Origin: Musa acuminata AAA Group
Lineage: Eukaryota > Streptophyta > Magnoliopsida > Zingiberales > Musaceae
Assembly (NCBI RefSeq): GCF_036884655.1
Contig: NC_088344.1
Span: 33,065,001-33,129,000, forward strand
Direction of reading: 5' to 3'
Length of the DNA stretch: 64,000 nt
Both the position numbers and the translations under genes were made by a program. The notes under the pieces were generated by a model. It made no database searches, was not told where the DNA came from, and worked only from the letters and a program-made list of their open reading frames with translations. How positions within the stretch are numbered: the stretch's first letter is position 1; every line of letters begins with the position of its first letter. Below, in pieces: positions 21,645 to 34,300 of this stretch.

Positions 21645-24600
21645 GATTTTACATAAATAATGGGATTTGTATGCTGTAATGTCAGATCTAATCCGACACA
21701 TATTATAACCAGTGATTTAAAAAAACGCTAGGCTCCAAAAGGTGTCATGGTCCCATGGTCCCAAAACGTTCGAGGCGCTAGGCTAGCGAGCAGCGCTTGC
21801 TTGAGTGAAGCGAGGCGTTCTGAAATATTAAAATATAAAAATATATAATATAATTAAATATATAATTATTTAAATAAAAATATGATATTAAATTAAAAAT
21901 ATATTGTTAACGGTATATTACTTAAGTTAGAGGGGGAGGAAAAAATATTCTCTAAAATATTAAAATATAAAAATATATTATATAATTAAAAATATAATTA
22001 TTTAAATTAAAAATATGATATTAAATTAAAAATATACTATTAACAGTATATTACTTAAAGTTGGAAGGGGGAGAAAAAATGTTAACAGTAACAGAGGGAG
22101 ATAACAGTGGCAACGGAGGATTAGTTTAAGATAGTTGCGGCAGCGCTACGAATGACAGCAGCTGCAGCGGTGGAAGTTATGGACAACAATAGTGGCAGCG
22201 AGGGAAGCTGCGGACAGCAGTAGCAACAACGATGGAAGCTGCGGACAGCGGCGAAAGGTACAGACAGCAACAGCGGTAGCGATGGAAACTCCAGATGGCG
22301 TCCGCCGGTGGGAGAGGACCGCAGCTCCCACAACAGTGGAAGGAAGCGACATCGAAAGGAAGCTACGGGAACCGTCAGACTCGTTCATTAACAACAGAGG
22401 AAGGCTCGATCCGTTGCGTTTGCAGTGAAGGCAACGACAAAAGGCGTCAACAGCGGAGGCAGAAGCAACACTAGGGTTCCTGGTCGCGCGGGCATGAAGC
22501 GTGGCTTTTGAGGTAAAAAATTATGAACCGAACCAGCCTTAAACCGGTTCGATTCGCCTAATTAAATCGAGCGCTCGCCTGAAGTGCCCAGCGACTGTGT
22601 TTGGGTCAGCGCCCAAGCAGCGCCTCATTGAAGTGCGTCGCCTAGTGCACACACAAGGCACTCGAGCTTAGCCTCGCCTCGCCTCGCCTCGCCCGAGCGC
22701 TTAGGCGAGCACCCGAGCGCCTATTTAAATCACCGATCATAACATCATCGTACAACATATCTTGGCCTTCCTTTGTTTGTGAAAGGAGAAGAAAAAGAGG
22801 AGAGAGAAGAGGAGGAGAAAAAGAAAAGGAAGGAGAGTAAAAGAATGTGGAAACAAATACAACAATTATTTTAAAAAAATGTTTAAATATATTTTTGTCA
22901 GTATTAAATCATTTAAATTCTTATACTTGAATTACTAAATCTTATATTTTATATATTATAATTTTGGTCCTTTGTTTATGAAGACACACTTTATTGTATG
23001 TGTTCCTCTTTCATTAACTTTTATGTTATTATGCGAGATGGATTTTTCATCACTGTTGTTTCTTTTTGGCCATTTTAATTATAGTCATAAGGCTTGTTTA
23101 GTCCTCATTCAATGTATCATTTCCAGATTCTTGTTGGAAAGTGCTTCTTAAAATATTAACAAAAATTATAGTAGGACCAAGGGAAAAGTAGATGAATAAC
23201 ATAAATAATGTATTCATCATAGTTTGAAAATATGCATAATTAAGCAAAAAATATGTTCATTGTTCTCATTGTTCGCTGTAAAAGTTTGTAGATTAATTCT
23301 AATTATTATAAATTATAGTACATTTTCATATTGCATTACTCAAAGTGATAATTATCCTTCTAATGATTAATTTTTAGCTAAATTATATTACTTTTTTGTA
23401 ATGATTGTTTGTAATGATATAAATGATTGTATAGGAGACAAAATTGATCTTTAAGGACTTATGCGACCTTGTAAACCCCATCTAAGCACTTCCAATAAGT
23501 TATAGGTATGGTTGTATATGTTAATCCTCTCCAGATCTTGCGTTGGCAGAATGTGCAGCAAAATTGGTGAAAGCTTCGTGCCTACATTTGCAGTAATCTG
23601 GCCTTGTGCCTACAAGGTGGAGTTGGTTAAAACTTAAAAAGCATCAGCATGGATCACCTACACATCTAGGCAGCTACATGAGACAATATTGAAGAAGTGT
23701 CTTTGTAGCAAAGATCAATTTGAACGGATATTCATATTTTTGAGATCCGATCCCTTTACAAACAAATTAAATTGGACCTGTCACTGATCCTGTTGTGTTG
23801 TTGACTATGTATTTGTTATCTTTGGTCTTTGTTGATCATTGTCATAATTCTGTCACTCTTCACAATTTTATTCTCTTCATTTTCCTTCAAACTTAGTTAT
23901 ATCTGGTTATTGTTTCTGTAGGATTGTGGGTATGGCTGGCATTGGTGAGTCTCTTTTATTGGTTGCATTCTGTGGGTCTTGCACCTTTCTAACAGGAATA
24001 TCTTTAAGTGCAATCGCAACAAATGGGGCAATGAAGGTAAACATTATTGTTGGTTATGAATTTTGTTGGTTGAGAACTGTTTAGGTATGTTTCCAAGACA
24101 TCCATTGTTTTAATTTTGGGATGTAGACCTGTTAAGTTTGGCTGTCACTTATAGAGTTTTCTGATCTGTAGTCTTTTTTTGGAATGGTTGAAACTACCAG
24201 TTGGGAAAGCTGCTAACAATATGCTTGTAACCATAACCACTACTTTGGATGCTTCTAGTGAATATTCTTTTCTAGCTATTACAAATTATTAATTAAGTCA
24301 GACCAAGTCTTCGCAGTTGATCATGGTTGAGAACTGACAAATTAATCTGGCCTTCATAACTTGCCAGACCATGAAAGTCAACCTAAACATCAAACAGAAT
24401 ATGCTATAATGCCTTGGATACTGAGTTACATTTTTTATGGGCTTAACTGTGCTGAATTTATAAGTAGTTAATGTGGTGATCTAAGGAACTCTTGTTACTA
24501 GCTTTCCAGCATATCAGCTCAGTTATGGATTAGACTATATTCTCATACTTTGTACATTCAGGGTGGAGGGCCATATTATCTCATTGGTCGTGCTCTGGGT

Positions 24601-27600
24601 CCAGAAGTTGGAGTTAGTATCGGGTTATGCTTCTTCCTTGGTAATGCAGTTGCTGGTGCTATGTAAGTCTGCCTTTTGTCAATTTTTTTATATTACTGTG
24701 CTGGTCTTCTGTTTGCATATTCTGATCTGTCTGTTAACTCATTCCTTAGATTAAACATCTGAATGGCATCTTTAATTATGCTCCTTTTTGCAAGAGAGCT
24801 GTTGCTTTTTTTTGTGTGGGTTTCAACATAATCCACATTGCAAATACTAAGATTTAGAGGCAATCATTACGGTGTTCATGCTGATCAATTTTTTCAAATC
24901 CTTCTGATGGAGAACCAAGGTATATAAAGGATTTTAGAGGGGTTTGTTCTAGGCAAAGAAATTAACAAAATGTCGTCAATTTTCTGACATAGAAACTTTA
25001 AGAGTTGCGTAGAAAAATGAAGAGTCTTTTGGTCTTTCTAGGTGTTAACCTTGAGACTCTACTATACTCTTTTTTTTCTTCTCAGCTGTGATAAGTTGTT
25101 TTAAAGCTGTTTAGGTCTCTTAGAAGTTATATTTTGTGTTTTTAAAGGTATACAAGTTCCCTATGAGGTTACTCTTGAGAATCATTGTCTACATAAACTG
25201 TATAAAGGTTCCTAAACTCTATAAATAGTGGAGCTTGTCAAATGGATGAAACACTTCATATTTGAATAAAAAAGAATTGCATCTTTATTCTTCTATCATT
25301 TCTCTCCTCTATAATCACTAATCTCACTCCTCTCTCTCTCTCTCTCTATTTCTCTACCGTGTTATACATCACCTCCTCTATAATATGCCATATTTGTTTA
25401 AGAAATCAATTCCTTTTTGAATAATGTTAGCATTGTTCATTCTAGTTTCTTTATGAAAATAGGGACATCTTTGGAAAGCCAAACAAAAACTTGTTGTTTG
25501 ATTATTTTGGCCTAGGTTACTTAGAAATGAAATTATAAAAAAATTGTTTTCCATTCATCTTGGCTTTTTCAAGGTCAATATAATTTTGAGCTCCTATTCT
25601 CCCCTTAGATGAGCTTAAGCTGCAAAATTTTGATGAAAAACCTGCATGTATATTGTTATATTTACCTAGTTAGGAACTTGATGTCATTTGCTAGATGTGA
25701 TATCTAATGGATTCCCTTTCATTATTTTGCTTAAATTTAAAATTATGTTTTCTTGATTTCAATTTGTACTGTAACAAATGCTAATAAGATAATTTGACTT
25801 GATTGAAATACTTGAAATGGATATTAACCATAAGCTCTTAAATGCGCATTAAGGGGAAATGGATCAGGTGAAGTTACACTGAATTTTGTTTACTAATTTA
25901 CATAATATATTGAATTCTGCCTTGTTTGGATGTCCAGATGAACTGAAGCTGGAAAATTTTAGTCCTTTTCTTAAATGCTTTTTTTTTCACTTTTTTGTGT
26001 TAACTGCTATCAGATGATTTTACTCTAGTTATATGGCACTATCTCTGTAAGAGCATCACTGTCAAATATCAATTTCTAATGAGCACTTTCCAAGTCACCA
26101 CAGTATTATATGAATTCTAATCAGGTTTTTTCACGCATTCATTCTTTTGGACATGCTGACATTTACATTCTGCTTGCACTTTGTTCATACTTCTAGCCAA
26201 CCGGGTGTATTGGTCACTGCATGGACCAGTACATACAGATCAGTACCAAAGTATATATGTCGGTGCGTCTGTATGTACTGGTTTTTTTTTAAAATGACCA
26301 GAATCTCAGAAAACTCTTTTTTAGGGGTTTTCCCTCCTAATTTATTGGTATATAAATTACATATAGGTAAGAATAAATTGTATCTAAGCCTTAAATGCAT
26401 AAAAAAACTTATGTTATAAGGAGGAAAATTGAGAATTTCTTTTCAACTAAGAACATTAATCACTAATCTAATCTAGAGCTTGATTATCACTACTAGCTGA
26501 TTAGGAACTTTAGTCACAAGTGACTGTGAGATAGTGAGTGAATGTAAGTGAGTGAGAAAGGGGGAGGAGGGGATTTAAAGCCCCAAAAAGATGCCCCAAC
26601 GTTCAGTTTGACTGTTAGGGCCAGATTTGACCCAATACACCACCCAAACTGACCGATACCAGCCAATTTTCTGTGTATTGTCTGAAACGGGCAGGTCTGT
26701 GTACTGGTCAGCTGGCAGACAGACATGTACCGCTCGTTTCAGGCTGTACATCAAACCTTGCTTCTAGCCATATACAATGACCAAGATGAGTACAATCATT
26801 GTCTCATGACTTTCTGTGTGTTTATTGGACAATCATATATATATACACACATGTATGTTTTATATTTAATGCAGATTAAGATTCTAACAATATGTTATCT
26901 ATTGTTGTAGCTAGCAGCATTGTTCTGCTTAAAATATAATGGATTACTATTTGTACTTATTAAATTACATCTAGATTGACAACGACACTACTTTTCAAGA
27001 ACTTAGTAGTTTACATATTAGTATACATTGAAACACTTAGGTTATGGATGCAGATAAAGATTTTAACAATGTTTTATCTGTTTTCACAGCTAGCAGCATT
27101 AATTTTGCTTGTAACAAATGTGTGTGTGTGTAGCCAGGAGAAGCAATCTTATTGTGGTGCCAAAGCTTACTCTCAACATGAAATCAATAAATGAAACATA
27201 AATTAGATGGCCAATTAGTGCCAAAATGAAAAAAGTTCTTAACTGGGGCATATATCAAGAAGAGATCAAAAGAGTCCACATAAAATAAGAGAAAGGTACT
27301 TCAAGAAAATAAGGAAGGATTCATGCCTCAATGAATCATAATAGGACAAACAGGATGGTACGTAATAGAAAAATATAATATCGCTGATTATTTGGACTTT
27401 GACATGCATGAGTATGATAACAACAGAAGAATGGTTGTCTTGGTGACAAGCTGGAGGTAGCAACTGCTGCACTTTTAAGATGAGGGAAGAACACTAGGAA
27501 ATGTTCAAAGAATATGAACTACATGCTCTATGAATAGAGAGGAGCTGATTCCATTTAAGTGGTGCCATGAGAACGGTTAAGCCATATATCTCTTTCTTTT

Positions 27601-30600
27601 TATTCATGTGTATTTAAAGTATACATCTTACCTCTCAGATTTGGATATTGGATGCAAGTTGTCTTACCTCTGTGCCAATTTGGTAGCCGATTATCAGAAA
27701 TTTAGTTGTTATTAACACTTTAATTGTTTCAGGTATGTCTTGGGAGCTGTTGAAACCTTCTTAGATGCTGTGCCAAGTGCTGGCTTCTTCACAGGTGAGC
27801 TACTTGGATGGTTGTGCCATGTACTGTACCGATCAAAACTCAGATCTGTATGGTACCGGTCCATAGCAGTGAACCAAGTGTTTGAAGTACATAATTGGTT
27901 TGGAAAAAAACTTAAAATATGACTGAAAAAAAAAGAAAGAAACTGCTCGGAATAGATCCTGTACCACCCTATAGCAACCCTGTAATGGGTGTACCATTTG
28001 GTTTGGACTGGTCCATGTACTGGCAAATTTATTGGACCAGGAAATACAACTTGTACCGATGACAATTGGACTTATTTGCATTGAGAAAAGAAAAACTTAG
28101 ATTTAGAAACATCTCAAGATTTTGGTGTTGGAAAATTTTGGTAGTCTGGGGATCTAGTTTTTGTAGAGCAAACCATGAGATTGGACATGCCAGATGACCG
28201 GTGAGGTGCTACTGGCAGTTATACAGGATAATGGCAGATCACCGATAAGTTTGTCATGAAGAATTTGTAGGATAATGGCAGTTCTATGTCAACATGAAAT
28301 ATGTATAGATTAGCAAGGAAAAGGTTATACAATCTGCGTCATGTGTTGTTGTTTTCTTTTTTTTTTTTTGAGGCTTGATTTTTTAATTTTAAATAATACT
28401 CTTATCTTATAGTTTTATTAGCATGCATGAATCACCTTTGCATTCAATCTGCTTTCGAACTCTGAACTCACCTAAAGGAACATGCAATGTCATACATCAA
28501 AAGTCAAAGAATTGTATACTATTTAAATGTTTTTTTACCAAAAAACAGTTGTATGGTCTTGGATAGTTAATCATGTTGTCAGCGGACTATAAGTGGAGGT
28601 ATGAGATAGTAAAGACCATCAAGCATTACACCTTTAAGGGTATTATTCATTCCTTTTATAACATCACACATCTGGAACATTGCTGGTGTGGTAGTGCATG
28701 AAGGGTACTCTGTTTTATTGTGCTGCACTATATTGTTTCGGCCATGTGCTTGATGACATGCCAAGGCACAATAGCGGAGACCAATTTGCAATTTGAATGT
28801 GATATGCACACTGATAATATCCATTTTCCATGAATTCTGATGTTTGGCAGTTCAAATCAGAGTAGTAAGAAACTCGTAAGTTATGAAACACCACCTAACA
28901 GATGATCAGTCGAGCAAACTTTAAGTTGATGATCACTATGTAGTCACGATATTCAAATCTTAGCCATCTCGGTTTCATCAGGGTGAATCCTTTGATAAAT
29001 GGCACATGAGCTGTGAGGAATAAAAGATGAAAATATTCCTTGTACAGATGTTATACAATGTACATTTATCACTGATATGATAAAATGTTCACCACTCTAG
29101 AGGAAACAACAGTGGGAGTTTGCAAAGGGGCAGTGACGTTGTTGAGATTCATGACATTTCTCTTACTGTGTTAGCAATGATGTTAATTTTTCCATTAAAA
29201 CGATCTTTAAAAATATTTGTTTGCAAACTTTAATTTCTGCAATTTAGGTGCAATGTTGTATTCAGGATTTATTTTCTTTTTAATGCATTGTACAGCTTTC
29301 ATGAATGTTCATTCACTTTATTATTGCTTATCAGCAAATCCATGTTAAATGGTATTCCTTGGCGTGTTTTCTTTTCAGATTCTGTAATACTTGTCACCAA
29401 TAGCACAGCAACTAATGGTACAATATCTGAAGTAACAACAATTGTATATACTCCAAGCTTGCATGACTTGCAAGTCTATGGAGTTATTGTGACTATTCTT
29501 CTCTGCTTTATCGTATTTGGCGGTGTCAAGATTATAAACAGGGTAGCTCCAGCTTTCTTAATACCTGTCCTGTTTTCACTTTTCTGCATATTCATTGGGG
29601 TATTTTCTGCACCAAGGAGTAATGCTTCAAGTAAGATCCCTTTATTAAATACCTTTTTTATATGATTTTATATTCCTAATTTAAGGTTCAGTCTATCTGG
29701 TCTTCACTTTCCATGAAGTGGTATACCTGAACTTTAATTATTTTGTGGCATCTCATTCATATGTTGCTCCCTTTTTGGAGTCTGCCACAGGTGGCATAAC
29801 GGGGTTGAGATCACAAACATTCAAAGATAATTGGAGTTCTGCTTATCAGCGTACTACAAATGCTGGAATACCTGATGCAGAAGGACCTATATATTGGAAT
29901 TTTAAGTAAGCCTTGACTGCATATGTGTGTGTGTGTTATTATTCACTTAGTATCAGTGCAATTGATGACCTTCGATAAAATTGGAACTATCTGCAAGTCA
30001 AAACATTTGGGTTACATTTTATTCAATTTTGAAACAGAAAATATTACATTTGCTAGTTGATTGTGTTTGATTTGGGAACATGTAATAGTAACAACAGGTG
30101 TTGACATATGCCTTGGCATGAGCCAAGACACATTCCTGCAGCTTGATATATATAGTTTATTGTTTTAACTTTGTTCTTATATCCATTCTGAAATTTTCTA
30201 TCCTTCCGTAGTGCACTGGTGGGTCTATTCTTTCCAGCTGTAACAGGAATCATGGCTGGTTCAAACCGATCTGCATCATTAAAGGATACACAACGTTCTA
30301 TACCTCTTGGAACACTAGCTGCAACACTTACCACCTCTTTTTTGTATTTGATATCAGTATTACTATTTGGAGCTTTGGCCACCAGAGAAGAGTTACTGAC
30401 AAACCGGTACCCACATTATTTTCTCTCTATCTTTTCATTCCTTTGAGTGATCATAATTTACACACAGGCTATAAATTTCTGTGAATTGTGCTTCTTTGTC
30501 CAACTTTTCTCTGATCTGAATGTGTACTGTACTTTGGCACCACCACCAAATCATGCTGCTGCTTCTTTATGATTATCTGGTGCCTCCACCAATTAGGATT

Positions 30601-31272
30601 GCAGCAATAGCTTACACAGAATGCCAGAAAGATGGCTTGGTCATATGTTTTGTTAGTAGATAGGTCTGACAGAAATCAGCATGATACACCTTACCGTAGA
30701 CTGATGTTTGCTGTTAGGAGCAGCAGAAGTTATTGAATGATGTGTTGAACGGACAGTTGGAAGAAATTATCATTCTACTGAACATTGAGGAACTAGCGAA
30801 GTAGAGAAATAGACAAAACAAGAGAAATACTTAAACCTTGTAAAAGAAAAAATATATGATTAACTTAATCATCAATTTAATAATCAGTTTTCCCCCAAGG
30901 ATCTTGATCCCAATTGAGTTAGGATGTTTTAATAGGCAAAACATATGGTAGAAGTTTCTCTTAAGAGAAATACATTAAGAACTCTCAAAACTCGAGTCTT
31001 AACAACTTAATAAAATCCTATTGATTCTCGATAAATTAGATTCTTAATCATTAATACAACTCGAAGCAAGGCATGCACACCTTCTAAAGCAAGGATTGTT
31101 CTGGTTGTGCGCATTTAATCATAGAACACCCTGTATCAATCGTATGGGAGACTTGTTTGAATGAAACTTATATTTTAATTGATTTTTAATGCATACCAAC
31201 TTGAAGTAATGATTTTGGCCAGAACGGTATGGTAAATTGAAGTTTCATTTTTGTTCAGTGTTTAATTCATCA

Positions 31273-31312
<40 letters not shown>

Positions 31313-34300
31313 TATTACTGTTTCTCTTGGAACTCCTCTATCATTTCCTTTACTCCATTAAACCCATCATTTCTCAGAGGTGTAAACCATGTTTGCAACT
31401 TATTTACATCAACATCCATCCCCAAGATTCACTTCTATTTGTCAGTAGACAAGTCATTTTGTCAATGATTCTATAAATGTATCCTTGCATTACTTTTTTT
31501 CCTATACATGCTTCATATAGTTCGTTGAGCTTTTAAGGTTAGAATTTGTGGAATCCTTTCAAGTTTCAACAAACAATTTCAGAAGGTTCTTTCTGCGTAT
31601 GTTTGGTGCAATCTTTTGACAAAAACATTTGCATAAACTAACAGAAAACTGTTTCCAGATATAAGCAACAGTTGATTTCTTGTCCATTGGCTCTGACTTT
31701 TGATCTTTTGGCAGCATCTACTTTTGAAGTTACTTGCTATGTTGTATTTCTTTGTTTGAGTTCATGATTTAGAACTTCTGTGCAGGCTTCTGACTGCTGA
31801 GGTTGCTTGGCCTCTTCCAGCAATTATATATCTTGGAATTGTTCTCTCCACTTTAGGTGCAGCATTACAGACTTTGACAGGTGCACCACGCTTGCTTGCA
31901 GCCATAGCAAATGATGACATTCTCCCTGTTCTTAATTATTTCAAGGTCACAGAAGGCGGGGAACCTCATTTGGCAACTCTCTTTACTGCCTTTATTTGTA
32001 TTGTCTGTGTCGTGATTGGGAACCTTGACCTAATCACACCCACTATAACTATGTTCTTCCTTCTATGTTATGCGGGAGTTAATTTATCTTGCTTCCTTCT
32101 TGATCTTCTCGATGCTCCTAGCTGGCGCCCTAGATGGAATTTTCACCATTGGATGCTCTCACTTCTTGGTGCATTAATTTGCATTGGTATGTTGCCATCA
32201 CCACTGCATTTTATATCATATATTTCATAAAGCTAGCTAGATATTGAAGTGTGTCCAAATTATAAATATGTATAAGTCATGCCAACCGTACCAAAATGGA
32301 AGTATCTATGCTAGACTAAGGTGTAGCATACAGGCAAAAGTAAGCAAATCTAGGGCCAGTTCTTAAGCTGGTTCGCAGAACAATTAGGAAAAGAATATGT
32401 GGATATGACAGGAGAAAAATGTGGGAAATTCTGGATATTTGATATAAATTATTATTATTTGTTGGACCTTTGTTATGCTGATAATTATGTCATTTATATG
32501 ATAGCAATTGGTTTTTCTTTTGGTTGTGTTATAAACTGATGTTTCAGGTACAGGCACATTATTGATTCCGTTTTGTCAGAACAGGAGATGCTAGGCATGG
32601 GACAATTAAAATTAACAAGAAACCTTTATTTAGAGATTTCAAGTGTGTGTATGTGTTACACAAAATTGGTGGCATGATTTACCAATACACCTCCTGACAG
32701 CATTTGTCATAAGTGTTTCTATTATCAATTCACTGTTAAATATATACTACTTTTTGCCAGTATCCATGGTCTGGTAGATATTAAGGACTTAGCCACTGGA
32801 ATCCTTGCTCAGATATATCTAATGTATTATTTTCACTAAAACCACCACTTATTTTGTTCTGCACCTAGATTATTGATCAATCTTTTAAAAAGGCTGCTTC
32901 GGATTAGATGGCTATATTATAACCATATATTGAAATCATTTGTTAATTTAGTAACAATAAGTCTAGTTACCTAGATATCACTTCATTTTCTTAATCTATG
33001 AGTTGGTACGTAGTTCTTAGAATATCAATTGTAAGATGTCATTGAGAAGCTTTCTTTAATACTGTTGGACATTCATTTTTAGAAAATAACTTGTAATTAG
33101 TTTAATTTTTCTCTTGTAATTTTTCTCTTGTTAAGAACTTTACATCTTATTTATTTTGACAACTCTTTATTTTGTTAAGAATATTACAATCCAGTTGGGC
33201 ATTTGTGTACCAACTTATTAAATATGGAAGCAGCAAGTATAAATATAACTTACATTTAAATAGCCTACAGTGTAGGTTTCATTTTCCTTGGATAGTGAAT
33301 ATTTAAATATTTTCTATTATTATTTGACAATTGACATTGATGGATGTATCACTCAATTATTTCTTTGTATTCCAAATGATGAAGGAAATTGTACTTAATG
33401 ATCTGATATGAATGGTTAAAACATTAACGATGGCATAATGCCAGAATTTGTATGGGCCTGCTAAAGGTGGAACAGTATAACTAATATCTTGAGCTAGCTC
33501 GAGGCATGGCTAAGAGCATTCAGTAAGGCATGTCTAGATTCCTAAGCTGTATTTTTCTTCATGTAGTACTTTTTATTTTTTTGGGATATTTACAAAATAA
33601 ATATATAAGATGCTGAATCTTAACAGTTGAAAATCAGAGCTGTAGAACTTGAATGTAGTGTTTTTGTCCACTAAATTGCTATGTATCTAAGATATTTTTT
33701 ATCCATGCAGTGATCATGTTCCTCATCTCCTGGTCCTTCACTGTGGTGTCTCTGGCCCTTGCTAGCCTCATATACTACTATGTGAGCATAAAAGGGAAGG
33801 CTGGAGATTGGGGAGATGGTTTCAAGAGTGCCTATTTTCAGCTAGCTCTCCGCAGTCTTCGGTCATTAGGAGGTATGCCTATATGTTATGCCACTCTTTT
33901 GATGATTTGAAGAAATATAATGTTTGTCGATGATTGCTCGGTACACTATGGAACTGTATTATTTAGTAACAACAATATGTGAGACAAAGTACAGTATGCA
34001 ATGATGCACCATAACATTAGCCTTTAGACTCAAATTCTGGATACAGGATGTGTTGAATTACAAAATAAATCTAATCTTTAGATTGAACACACACACTTCA
34101 CAAACATGTCCTGACAAAAAAGAACATGTTTTAAAATTTTCGATATTACTATGATAGATGTCGATGCATGTCATGAGGCACCTCAAATGATCCTTCGAGA
34201 ACTTGTAGTAATTAATGTGAGGATCAACCAAAAAACACTCCCCTCTTCCAGTCTTCCTATCCTGTGCTGTGTCGGTTTCACTATTGCTTCTTAGCTAACA

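Noticed and set aside
22121..22428. Short frames in the GC-rich heart of the hAT-like element
   Set aside because: No transposase or other domain; imperfect AGCAG/GCGGC-type repetition explains their openness.
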